Source: Dromaius novaehollandiae
Lineage: Eukaryota > Chordata > Aves > Casuariiformes > Dromaiidae
Direction of reading: 5' to 3'
Assembly: GCF_036370855.1 (NCBI RefSeq)
Contig: NC_088110.1
Span: 25,544,001-25,608,000 of the forward strand
Length of the DNA stretch: 64,000 nucleotides
Part shown: one piece after another, positions 33,901-43,735 of the stretch
How positions within the stretch are numbered: position 1 is the stretch's first letter
How the letters are laid out: each line of letters begins with the position of its first letter
The notes under the pieces: generated by a model
What the model was told of the DNA's origin: nothing
The model's database searches: none
Seen by the model: the letters and a program-made list of their open reading frames with translations, nothing else
Position numbers and translations under genes: made by a program

Positions 33901-34240
33901 TTTCCTCCAGCAGCATTAAGGTGGCTTTGCCGGTGTCAGCAGACCACGGTGGAAAGTACTGGGAGGGAGTCGGAAAGGGAGCTGGGATGAGGAACGTGAC
34001 TCTGCTTTCACTGAACTGGAAGAAGTGGCTATAAAACCTCCTGCCCTCAAATTCCCAGGACAAGGAAAGCCTTTTTCGGTAATGCTTTCCACATCTGCTG
34101 ACTGCGTGGGAGCAGCACCACTAGAAAACGGCAGTAAAGGAAAGCGGGTGCCAGTCGCCTCACCTTTACGTCCCCTTTGGGGGTGGAACAAAAAGTCTCT
34201 GGCTGTGAGAAAGACTGTTCAGCAGCGATGTGGGCTGTAA
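33900..34240 (+). mobile_element. Endogenous retrovirus pol fossil (RT/RNase H connection region)
   Basis: The + strand translation resembles the end of retroviral reverse transcriptase leading into the RNase H connection: an AF.EL helix, then PPAL, then GKPF, then a GAAPLE-like turn and RVPVAS, matching the family pattern AF.E...APAL..P....PF..(V/L)...RPVA..S. Only this short piece was recognised; gag, env and paired LTRs were not seen beside it. It is a broken remnant. The class (ERV1, ERVK or ERVL) cannot be set from this length. Outer limits are approximate. Confidence 0.55.
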
Positions 34241-34704
34241 CCGTCTTTGAGACTTTTAGCTTTGATCGCGCAGGGGCCATCCAATCTATTCAGTTCTCTC
34301 TAAAGTAATCACGTCAGGGAAATGAAGAGACAGCGGAGTATCATCTATCCGAGTGGCGCAGTGGGCGCTGATCTTAACGAGCGGGGGCAGGGGGGCAGTT
34401 GCTGTGCAAGTGTTACAAGCAGTGGCTCTTCTTGTGCGCGTCTGAATTGACTGAGGGGCAGAGCACGGTTGCGCCAAAAACGCGGACGCAGGAGGTTTCC
34501 GAGAGGTTGATCTCTAGCGGCTACTTAGTCTGACTTCCCTTTCGCGGCAAGCCCGACTGTCTTCATAGCTCTCAGAACAGGGGTTAGGGGAAGCGGTACT
34601 TGTGGCTTGCGTATTCTTGTTTACCTTGCTTGAGTGTGTATATTGGATCCACTTTTGTGCTTATAAACAACTTTGGATTCTTATGATTTTCTGCAGAGCT
34701 TTGA

Positions 34705-34757
34705 TCTTTTTCTTTTTTTCTTTTTCTTCTTGGTTTGTTTTTTTTTTTTTTTTGCTT
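34705..34757 (+). repeat. Pyrimidine tract (T-rich)
   Basis: Mixed TTTC then T-only tract. It could act as a polypyrimidine tract, but the first AG lies some 40 bases downstream, which makes it a poor acceptor. Confidence 0.6.
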
Positions 34758-35041
34758 TGCTCCCTCCCTGATGGATTTTACTACGCCTCCGTCAACGAGC
34801 CCTGGCTGGCAAAGTTGCTGTGTCCCAGCGGAGACTCTTAGGCGAGATGGAGGAGTTCAGATCCGCAGCCTGCCAGAAGAATGTCGCCCAGGAGGGGTTG
34901 CTAGCCTCGAGCTATAGGCGCTGGTGCGTGTGGCTCATTGTGTCAGACGCGAAGGGGTTTTCTTTGGCTGCGGAAATTTTAGCTTGCCTTTACACCCTGT
35001 AGCAGTAGTATTTTTGTTTTGATAAACTGTGTTAATCGTAG

Positions 35042-35720
35042 GCGTTCAGGACCTCGGGGAACGACTGTGTGCTGCCGTGAAGAACTACAGGCTACCACCG
35101 CTCTCGGACCTTTGTAAGTTATCACGCGTCGAGAGCTTCCAGGAGAATTCAAATGCCAGCAGAAAGGTTCTCCGCCCGGTCCCGACGAGGAGGCTTCGGC
35201 CACAGGAAGGTCGGCAGCGTCCTTACCGGACTCGCGGGTAATAAGCCGCAATGCATGGACCGGCAAAGAAGGGGGATAGCGACTGGTAGCCCAGAGTCTT
35301 CAGTAAGACAGAGTCTTACTGTTGCTAGCTGGGCCACGAGGTCTGTGCGAAGCCTCGCCTGTCTGTTTGGAGCTCTGTTTTGGTCTGTTTACCTGGAATG
35401 ACCAGTGACGCCTAAAATAAGAATTTTCGTGGCTAGATGGGTCAGCTGTGACCGCACCCATCTTTGCCTTGCTTCGCTGCCTAGCAGCAACTTGGGACGC
35501 CAGAGTAAAAACTGCTGCAGCGCTTAAGGGAGGCTCTGCATTTGCCCAGGTTAGGGAGCCATCATTAAAGCTTTGGGGGAAGAAAGCTCTAAAAGGAGAA
35601 TCTCCCAGTGACCTTGGTGGCTTGATTCACTTGCAGGATGCTGTTCTGAGGGCCAGCAACTCGAAGGGATGCAGCTCGGCCCTTTTTGTTGACTTTGGTG
35701 ATGCTGTTTTGAGGAAGCAT
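35042..35720 (+). CDS. Candidate three-exon gene fragment with Tudor-like motif
   Basis: Three AG/GT-bounded segments fit together in one frame. 35042-35113 (72 bases) has donor TTT then GTAAGT. 35485-35549 (65 bases) has acceptor TTGCTTCGCTGCCTAG. 35637-35720 (84 bases) has acceptor GATTCACTTGCAG and donor CAT then GTAAGT. Phases join as 1, then 1 to 0, then 0. The last segment encodes CSSALFVDFGD, which resembles the (F/Y)VD(Y/F)G(N/D) strand-turn of Tudor domains; a short match of this kind is weak evidence. The second and third segments also lie in one continuous open frame (35448-35783), so the 87-base intron may not be real. A possible following exon is 35950-35974. No start codon or full domain was identified, so a degraded gene copy is equally possible. 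Confidence 0.35.
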
Positions 35721-36099
35721 GTAAGTACAGAAGGGGTCTGGGAGGGTTTTCAAACAAGACGGGAAAGAGCAAGGAAGATTTGAGAGCGTGGAAAAACTAG
35801 GTGCCGCGGGTACTGAAGTTGTTACGGGCTGAGGGCGTTTGGCGTTGAGCATCTGAGAGGGGCTAATGCACGAGGAACGGTAAAATGCTGTGACTGAACG
35901 CGAGGTTCCTCCCCGGCCTGGGCCCGTGTGTGCACCCTCGCTCCCACAGACACCCCGGAGCCGTAGGGAAACGGGTGAGCAGGCCCACGAGCGGACTTTG
36001 GGCACAGCGGTGCGCAGAGAGCGCTGCGGGCTCAGCCGGTGGGGTGGAGTCGGAGCATGGCGAGCCAGGCTGTCGGGATCCATCCGGTTCCGCTCCCTG

Positions 36100-36889
36100 C
36101 CCCTCTGTCCAGCGCTCCATCCTTCTCTTTCTTTCCCCGTGGCTCTGTCCAGTGCCCCATCCCTTTGTTTAGCTACTCGTTCCTCTGCCCAGCTCCCCCA
36201 TCCCTCTTGTACTCTTTCCATCTCTGTGACAATATCTGCGTCCATCTAACTGGCTCTCTATCGCTCTATCTAGCTCTTCATCGTCCTCTTCCTCTTCCTA
36301 TCCCAGTACCTGCCCGCTGTCCTTCCGTGCGGCTCCCCATCCGTCTGCCGCTCTCGTCTGCCTTTCTGCCTGTACTTCTCTTTGCCTTCCCAGCCCTCTG
36401 TCCACCCCTCCAGCCATCTCTCTCTATTTCCATCCCTCTGCTCAGCTCCTCATCCATCTATTTGCCTCCCTATCCCTCTTTTCCCCTGTTTTGTCCCATC
36501 TCTCTGTCTGAATTGCCCTCCCTCTTTTTCTCTCTCCACCTTTCTGGCCACCTCTTCGTCGTTCTCGTCCTCTTCCCATCGCTCCTACTGGCTCCCTGTC
36601 CCTCTCTTCCTGTCCCCGTTCCTCTCTCTGGTTCTCCCCCCTTCTCTGTTGCTCCCTTGCCGTTCCTCTGGCCGTCTCGCCTTCCCCATTTTTCTCTCTT
36701 CTGCTCCCCGGTCCTCTGTGCAGCCCTCCCTCCATCTGTGTGGCCCTCTGTCCCTCTCTTTCTCTTCCTTTGTCCAGTGCCCAGACCCTGGGGCCGGCTC
36801 TCTGTCCCTCTCTTTCTTTCTCCCTCCATCCATCTGCCAAGCTCTCTGCCCCTCTTTTCTTTTGTTCTCCCCCCTGTCCCCGCGTCCAG
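36100..36889 (+). repeat. Degenerate pyrimidine-rich minisatellite
   Basis: Loosely repeated blocks of about 40-50 bases of the type CTCTGTCCCTCTCTTTCT...CCATC. Almost pure pyrimidine over short stretches, which gives long frames on both strands. The tract ends at an acceptor-like CCCCGCGTCCAG at 36889. Confidence 0.7.
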
Positions 36890-37740
36890 GTGGAGGTCTG
36901 TTGTTCCTTTGCGTTTTGTCTGGTGCGGCGGGTGGCGAGAGGTGGTCGGCGCTCGGCAGAGATGGTGATCGGCAGCGCCCGGAGGGTGCCGTCGGTCGGT
37001 CTGGTTCGGGTCACGTCGGACACCTCCGCGGGGACTCTGCCCGCGGAGGCGCGGGGCTGTGGCTGTGCAGTGGGGGAGCGCTAGCGGGCTAGAGATGCCG
37101 TGGGGTACGCGGCAGGCAGCGAAGAGGCTCCTGGGGAAGGTGTCACGGAGGCAGAGAGCAGCAGAGGCTCCGAGACCTTGGGCGTTAGGACAGGCGCTCG
37201 CGGTAGGGCGGTCTGGAGCTGCTGCTGCTGTCTGTCCTACTCGTCAGCGCGGTCTGCAGTTACTGCCTCTTGTCTGCCTGCGCGCAGCCAGGGCTGTCAC
37301 GTGGTGCAGCTTGAGTTATGATTGCGATGCTGGCATTGAGCCCACTTTTCTGTCAGGTCTGCCTTTATGCAAAGTGGTGTCTTCCCTATGTCTACAGCTC
37401 AACCCATGTTGTTGATTTAGTGCTTCCTGAGGGGATATGCTGTGCTGTCAACACGCACACCCACCACACCCCTGCCATCGCTTCCTGATGAATGCAGTCA
37501 TTTACATAGCTTCTGGCTTGTTTCTTTCCTTGGAACTCCTTTCTCTTTGCTGTTCTGGTCCCTCCAAACAATTTCTGTTTCTAGCATTATTAGTGTTGGG
37601 CCCTAAACCTTCTAGACCTTCCTTCTTTGAAGTCCAGAGGTTCCAGTATTGTTTGTACTTTGAGAGTAAAGGTCCTTCACAACTCATGTCTTAAGTATGC
37701 AACTGCCTTACCTGGGATTTTCGTTTTCGCAAGTTACTGT
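36890..37740 (+). other. Mixed sequence, CpG-rich at first, no recognised gene
   Basis: The first 250 bases are CpG-rich and include a short frame starting at ATG 36961. The rest is ordinary intron-like sequence. An acceptor-like tract (TTACTGTTTCTTTCAG) ends near 37750. I see no confident gene. Confidence 0.35.
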
Positions 37741-37745
37741 TTCTT

Positions 37746-38114
37746 TCAGGAGCCAGCTACAACAGTAACTTTGCTATAGCAGAGAAATGGGGTTACATGT
37801 GTATGAGCAACAGCACCGTAGTACACAGCAAAGCCATAATCTACAGTACTGGTAGCACAAGTCAGTTTCCCATCAGCTCCATCTCTCCAGGGTTTGGAGG
37901 TTTTGGAGGCCTTACTTTTTATCCTGCCTTGGCTGGACGGTGCTTTCTGAGAGTGTCCATCAGAGGCAGAGTTTCCCTGCGGAGGACCATCTAGCAAAGG
38001 CTGGAGGCGGCCGGGTGCCTGAGCGAGCCTGCCTGTCCATGAGAGCTGCTGTGACAACTTTGTGATGAAATGGAGCCAGAGAGGGTGACTGAAGCAGCAC
38101 GGAGGGTCAGTCAT
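37746..38114 (-). other. Unrecognised minus-strand open frame, 122 codons
   Basis: Open over 369 bases in sequence of moderate GC, so slightly more notable than the repeat-driven frames elsewhere. Composition is polar and serine-rich with no domain I recognise. No clear splice sites on the minus strand were found. Confidence 0.15.
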
Positions 38115-38211
38115 AACTGTGGGAACAATTACGGGCCTTGGACTAGGGAGTAGTTCTAGGAGGGCTGTGCAGTTGCCCGGCCTCTAACTAACTGCTCTGG
38201 CCTCTTTGCAG

Positions 38212-38291
38212 GTGCCGAAGCCCAGTCGGGCAGTCGAAGGGGCCTTGTCACAGCTGGGAGCTCTGCGGAGATGCGCGGCTGGCCATGGAGA
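38212..38291 (+). other. Candidate internal exon
   Basis: A textbook acceptor: branch-like CTAAC repeats, then CTCTGGCCTCTTTGCAG ending at 38211. The donor GAGA then GTGAGC starts at 38292. Two frames are open, one beginning VPKPSRAVEGALSQLG. It could belong with the upstream three-exon candidate, but the phase link is ambiguous. Confidence 0.35.
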
Positions 38292-38689
38292 GTGAGCTCT
38301 GACTTGCAGCGTGGACACAGCTAAGTCCTGGGCTGCATCATATGTGAGCAGTGCTGGGAGGTGCGAGGTGATTGTTCCCTAGGTGGTCACTGGTGTCACT
38401 GGCTGTGGATGTTTGCCCATGGAGCTGAGAGGACCAAAAATATTAATTGTCTGACCCGGAGATGAATTAGTGCTTGCAGTGCTTCAGGTAGGTTCAGTGC
38501 AAGTGCAGCCTAGTGCAGTCCTGTGGAGTGATTCTTGCACATGCTCACATTTGAATGGTGGCTAAAACCAAGCCTCTAAACAGCAGCTGTAACGTGATTC
38601 TGGTGCATGTCTTCCCGTTCTGCTGTGCTTCTAGAGGAAGGGAAAACTTCTTAAGCTGTGGGCAAAACTCCTTGCCTTCTCTTTACTGT

Positions 38690-38960
38690 TTTCATGCGTA
38701 TGGGTGCTTTGGTGTTTGTTGCTTAAAGCTGAGGGTTTGGAATTTTTCACTTAAGGTTTATTGTTTAGTTTGTTGTTGAGGGTCTCTCACTCCGGAGTTA
38801 CAGTTTATTCCTTTCTTTTGTGGGGCTCAGTCTTTATCAGTCAGGGTTTACAGTTTGCTCGTTTAGTGATCAGGGCGCAGAATTTAAAATCCAACCTTAG
38901 CCATAAATTTTAAAGTCTCGGCAACTATTAGGGTTCCAAGACCTGCAGTTAGTGTTCAGG
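38690..38960 (+). repeat. Degenerate GGGTTT-like repeat stretch
   Basis: Scattered GAGGGTTTGG, AGGTTTATTG, CAGGGTTTACAG, TTAGGGTTCC and similar words at irregular spacing. This is a weak suggestion of decayed 40-mer or telomere-like repeats; it is not a true TTAGGG array. Confidence 0.25.
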
Positions 38961-39117
38961 GCTTATGACTTACTGATAAAGGAAAAGGGCTAAATCCTTA
39001 GATAAACTGTAAGCCCTGAAGCCTAAGCAGCAGGCTGCAAACCCTTCTTTGGGCTTTGTAACCTTCCCCTGTACCCAGCGTTCAGCTCTGCACACCGACC
39101 TGCGCTCTGGATTTGAT

Positions 39118-39157
39118 ATGGCGCAGGCCCATCACACGGAGACTGGCAATGTGACAG
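39118..39157 (+). other. Candidate exon end with possible start codon
   Basis: ATG at 39118 in a GATATGG context opens a frame MAQAHHTETGNVT that reaches a strong donor, GTGACAG then GTGAGC (GT at 39158). No downstream partner exon was identified. Confidence 0.25.
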
Positions 39158-39184
39158 GTGAGCTGAGAGTTGTGGAAGTGTCTT

Positions 39185-42075
39185 GCAGGGCTCTAGCCTG
39201 GGGTAGGGCAGAAGTGCAGACAGGCAAGATCAGGCATTTTCCTCTCATCTCTGAGATGAATCCTATGCCTGAAGGAAAAAGCAGAGGAGTAGGCTGTCAG
39301 CTACTTGGACACCTGCCACATCAAGGGCAGCAGCAGGAGATGACCCTTCCCTGATGGATGGATGGACGCTGGTGTAGTGATGACTCTTCAGGCATCACAG
39401 GTAAGGGGAAGCATGCTGACACTGAGCTCCATGGCAGACTTGCTTCCAGCTATTGTTTCTGCGCAGTAAAACAATAAACAGTTGCTTTATTCTTTGCACT
39501 CATCTCTGTGGTTCCTGCTGTTGGTTTGCCTGAAGATGATGCCCAGGGGAGGAGATTACACATTGTGTCCGGGGCTGGGAGCTGGTCCCCGAGTCCCTTG
39601 TACTTTGGAGTGCCTGCGCTTCCCAGGGAACCCAGTGCTGTTGACAGAGCTGTGGGGAATTTCCCTTGCATTGCCTGGGCTCTTGGGGGTGTTTCCCATC
39701 ATTGTGGGGGCACCCAGGGCCCCTGCAGGGCTGTGTGAGGTCACCAGACTGCTTCTGGATTTGCTTTCAGCACTCCCCAGTGTCCCTTGTGGGTCTGGTG
39801 CCAGGGCCTGTATGCCTGGAGTGGGGAGATAGAGTTTCCATGGGGGTGGGGGGAGCCTGCAGGCACCATCCTGTCAGCTGCACTGAGCCCTGTGACATGC
39901 CTTATGGCCCCTCTGGTGTGCCCTAAGCCCCTTTATTTGTATTTTGCTTTGCCCCAGAGCCCTGCATTTGCCCTCTGATGCCCTCCGGAGCCCTCAATTC
40001 ACATTTTGGGTTGCCCCCAAGGGCTCTGTGTGCCTTTTGTTGGGCCCTGTGGTTGTTTTGCAGCACACTGCAAAGTTCTCTGTTTAGCTTTCTCTCCTGT
40101 CCCAGAGTTTTCTGGGTGCTTCTTGGTGGTGCCCCCAGAGTCACTCTGTTTGCTCTGTCATTGCCTTTTTCTACTTTTGTTGTACCCAGAGCTCTCCATT
40201 TGTTCTCTTGTCCTCTGCATACTCCCCTTTCCCCTCTCTATACCCCAGGCCTCTCCCTTCAGCTTTCAGGAAGCTGCTCTCAGGAGTGGGGGTGCCTCTG
40301 CTGCCCTGGCAGCCCCAGTTGTCCCTGATGGGGCTGATGGCCATTCCCTCTCCCCAGTTCCTGATGGGCTGCAGCTGCAGGCCCTGGGGCTGGGATGAAT
40401 GCCAGGTGGAGCTGGGTGGCAGGACAGGCCCCAGGTGGGGCTCCATGGCTGGGACAGGTGGGACAAGCCCCAGGTGGGGCTGATGGCAAGGGCGGGCACA
40501 CGCCTGGGCTGGGGCTGCATTTGGGGGAAGCTCATGCTGGGGCTGGTTCTGGATGATGGAGCTGCTGCTGAGCACTGCTGCCTGGGACCGGCACGCGGCT
40601 GCCCTGCGGAGGAGGTGAGCGGGGCTGGGGGGGTGCGCGCTCCGGGCTGCAGGTCCCTCACGTGCCGGGGGTCCTGGTGGGTGGGAGTGTCCCGGGCAGC
40701 GCAGCACAACTGGGGTGCACTGGGGCCAGGGGAAACTGCACCGGGGCTAGGGAGGGTGGTGTGCTGGGGCAGTGGGGGCTGAGGATGTGGTGGGGAAGAG
40801 CAGTGCACCGGGGCCATGGAGGTGGAGGGAGGGAGGAAGGGGGTGTGCCGAGGCTGTGGTGGTATGGGGGGGGTAAGGGGGTGCGTTGGGGTTCGGGTGG
40901 GGAGGAAGGAGGTGCGGTGGGTCTGCAGTGGTGCTGGGGGGGAAGAAGGGGGGTGCGCCAGGATGGGGCAGGGGGGAAGGCAGGCGGTCCGCTGGGGCTG
41001 TGGTGCGGTTTATTGCGCAGTCGGAGGAGCGCGGGGAGGGGGGGGGGTGTCTCCTATGTCCGCTGGGGACCGCGTTGGGGAGGGGGAGGAGGGATCCCAG
41101 GGGAAGCGCAGGGAGGGTCGTGGGGGGAGGCAGGGGCAGTGTTGGAGTTGACCCGTAGCCGGCCGCGGCGGTGTCGGGGGAGCCCCGGGCCGGTGCTGGG
41201 GATCGCGGGGTCGCGCTCGGGGCTCTGCGGTGGATTCCGGGGAGACAGGGAGGAAAAGGGAACGGGGGCGGGACGGAAAGGAACGGAATCTCCACAGGGT
41301 TAAACTTCACCTAGCGCTACGGGGGGAGGGGGGGGGCCGGGGGCGCCGCTGGCATGCCGGGAGCGGTAGTCTTCCGGCACCGGGCTTCCGGGAGGCCTTT
41401 TTTTGTTTGAACGGCATGCCGGGAGATGTAGTCTTCCCGCATTGGGCTGCTCGGACAGCATGCTGTGCCTCTCGAGGCGGCCGGAGGGGCAGTCCTTTGC
41501 CAGCGGGGTTCTCACCAGCCGGCCACGTTATGCTCTGTGGCAGGCCAGGAGCTGCAGTTCCAGGTGCCGGTGCCTTCTCAGCCCTGCAGCAGTGGCCCGC
41601 TGGGTCTGTTCCTTACTGGACATGTGCCGCTCACGCAGGAGTCCCCATAGGTCATTGGGGACAGTGGCATTTCCCTGGTTTTCCCTGGTACAAGGCAGGA
41701 AGCATTTTCCATCTCTGGTGTGACCAGGCAGGCTTGCCCCCAGGGGCTGGGGCCGTCCCTCTTGGAAATGGGGAGGGCAGGGAGAGTAGGAGGGCGCTGC
41801 GGGCTCCTGGTAGTTGTAGCTTTGCTCAAGATTGGGGCCAATTAGGCAGCAGCTATGAGGAGTGGCAGTGCTGGGAGGGCATGGTGCAGAGCTGTCCTGC
41901 TGTGCAGCACAAGGGAAAGTCCTCAAGGAAATGTGAACAGCACTGTCTCTGTCCAAGGACCCCAAAACAGCCTGAGAGACCCTGGAACAGCCACCCCACA
42001 GCAGTACCGGGGACACCATGTCACTGCCTCCCAAGGGCACTGCGTTCAGCTACCTTTAACTGTGTGGAAAGAGCC
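39185..42075 (+). repeat. Diverged paralog 1 of the macrosatellite module
   Basis: Aligns by eye, with clear divergence, to unit A from about 5506 through the unit boundary to about 258 of the next unit. It keeps the donors at 39401 and 40615, CpG island 2, two ZNF143-type elements and the post-LTR segment. It lacks poly-T and the LTR, and carries an ~85-base extra segment near 39440-39525 containing AATAAA. Confidence 0.9.
41352..41440 (-). promoter_or_regulatory. Two ZNF143-type elements, paralog 1
   Basis: Elements start at 41352 and 41414, spaced 62 bp. The motif core (GCATGCCGGGAG..GTAGTC) and the ETS site CTTCCGG after the first element are unchanged although the flanks have diverged, so the core has outlasted its surroundings. 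Confidence 0.65.
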
Positions 42076-42079
42076 TGCA

Positions 42080-42545
42080 GGCAGGAGCCCTGGCCACAGG
42101 TACAGAGAATCCCCGGTAGCCTGGAACTATATCTCTTTTCTTTACAAAGATGCCATCTCTTTGATGCCTTGCTGCTGCTTCCATCTTGCTCGGTGCCCAA
42201 GTCTACTACATTCAGATCCACCTTTCTTGCTGCCCTCTGCTCTGTCTGAGCTGCTTGCCAGATCAAAAGGCGTGTGTGGCTAAGAACTAGGCCAAGGTGT
42301 CTCAACTGCTTGCTATAGGACAACCGGGGGGTGAATCGGCAACAGGACAGGAAAGTACCTGTGGATGAGAAACAGCTGCTTTAGAGATCTAAGACGCAGG
42401 GGCAACTGAGAGGAGTGAAAGGAGCAGGGGAAAATGGTGATGAGGAAGGTGTGCTGTTAGAGGCAGTACAGTGCAGAAGAGAGGGAAAGCTTGCTCCTAT
42501 GATGAAATAAAAACTGACCTTAAGAGAGATTTGCTTTTTGCTCTT
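42080..42545 (+). other. Spacer segment without a recognised gene
   Basis: Unrelated to units A-D. It leads into an acceptor tract at 42548. A C-box-like ATGATGA near 42498 was considered for a snoRNA and rejected. The same sequence recurs at about 61590-62055. Confidence 0.4.
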
Positions 42546-42548
42546 CAG

Positions 42549-42736
42549 GTTATGAGTACGCGTGACTTCCTGAGAACTGTTCTGAGCATGCAGTGTTGCA
42601 GGTCACGACTGCCTGGGCAGCGATCCCCAACTTGTCTGCCGAGACTACGCAACAGCTCACAGCTGCCTGTGCAATGAAAGCAAAGGCCAACTTCTCAGAG
42701 GGAAGAAGCAGGCTCCACACAGGAAGATTATGGCAG
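42549..42736 (+). other. Candidate internal exon, spacer copy 1
   Basis: Acceptor TTTGCTTTTTGCTCTTCAG ends at 42548 and the donor ATGGCAG then GTGAGC starts at 42737, enclosing 188 bases. A frame running through the acceptor (42471-42677) ends inside the segment, so the exon is more likely non-coding or 3' terminal coding. No family is recognised. Confidence 0.35.
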
Positions 42737-42759
42737 GTGAGCTAATGCCCCAGAACCTT

Positions 42760-43735
42760 CAGTTTTCCTCCGCGTCCCCCCCAGGACTCACCCATTTGCT
42801 CCCTAGTTCCCTCAGGACCAATCCATTTGCTTTTAGGTATGCTCCAAGGCACTCCATTTGTTCTCTTGTCCCTTCAAAATTCTTTGCTTCTTTCTAGTTC
42901 CTGCAAGGTTATTCTGACATTTGGTGTCTGTAGGCCCTCTGGTAGCATCAAGACTCCTATGTTTGTCCTCTTGTCCTATTAAGTCCCCCCTCTTTTCCCT
43001 CTAGTCTCCTCAAAACCTCTCCGTTTGCCATTGGTGCGTCTCGGCGCCTTTGCTTTTCCCTCTAGTCCTCTCAGGATGCCTCTCTTTGCCCTCTGAGCCC
43101 CTTAGGGTCCATCTCCTAGCCCTTTAGCCCCATCAGAACCCCTCTGAGTGCCACACGCTCCCCTCAGGACGCCTTGGTTTGCCTTGGGGGTACCCCAGAG
43201 CCCTATGCATTCATTGCACCCTTTCAGTATGCCCTACGGCCCTTCTTTTCCATTGGCTGCACTGTAGAGTCCTCTCTATGCCCTATCGCTATGACCATTC
43301 CATGTGCCCTCTATCCCATCAGATCCCCTTTCCTTCCGCTCCCCTTTCCTTCCAGTCCCCTTAAGGCTCCTCTGTCTTCCTTGGTTGTGCCTCACGTACC
43401 TCTATGCGTCCCCTAGTCTGCTCAAAATCCATCCCCTCCTGTCCCCTCAGAGCACCTCCTGAGGTCTTCCTTGTTAGCCAGTTCTCCTATTTTGGCTGTT
43501 TAGGCCCCTTAGGACCCCTCTGCTCTGCTGAGCATGCCTCCTGGGGTGCTGGTATGGCCCCAGAGCTGTTCTCTGGACCCCAGGCCTCCTAGAGAACAGC
43601 TGGTCTCCTCAGAAACCTTTCATATTTCGTCCTGGTTCCCCACAGTTGGGTTTTTGGCCACCTAGTCCCCTTAAAACTCCTCGCCTGCTCAGAACACCCC
43701 TACTGGGGTGCTTGCTGTGACCTGGAGCTGTCTTC
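42760..43735 (+). repeat. Degenerate ~41-bp repeats bordering the satellite, copy 1
   Basis: Blocks of about 40 bases, many reading CTCAGGAYSCCTCT..TTTGCCCTCTAG with strong drift, merge into regular 162-bp monomers at about 43736. They look like the less homogenised edge of the satellite or its ancestor. Confidence 0.7.

Noticed and set aside
34028-34036. TATA box (CTATAAAAC)
   Set aside because: It falls inside the stretch that reads as retroviral pol, so the match is more simply coding remnant than promoter.
37746-38114. Minus-strand protein-coding exon of 122 codons
   Set aside because: No family recognised and no minus-strand splice sites; kept only as a low-confidence open frame.
38690-38960. 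Interstitial telomere repeat
   Set aside because: GGGTTT-like words are scattered and irregular, with no run of TTAGGG units.
41340-41470. Full macrosatellite unit starting in the paralog region
   Set aside because: Homology to units A-D covers only about 2.9 kb; CpG island 1, the minisatellites and the 934-bp subrepeat are absent.
42496-42573. Possible C/D snoRNA (ATGATGA followed by CTGA boxes)
   Set aside because: The first CTGA is too close, box C' is poor, and no terminal stem pairs the ends.
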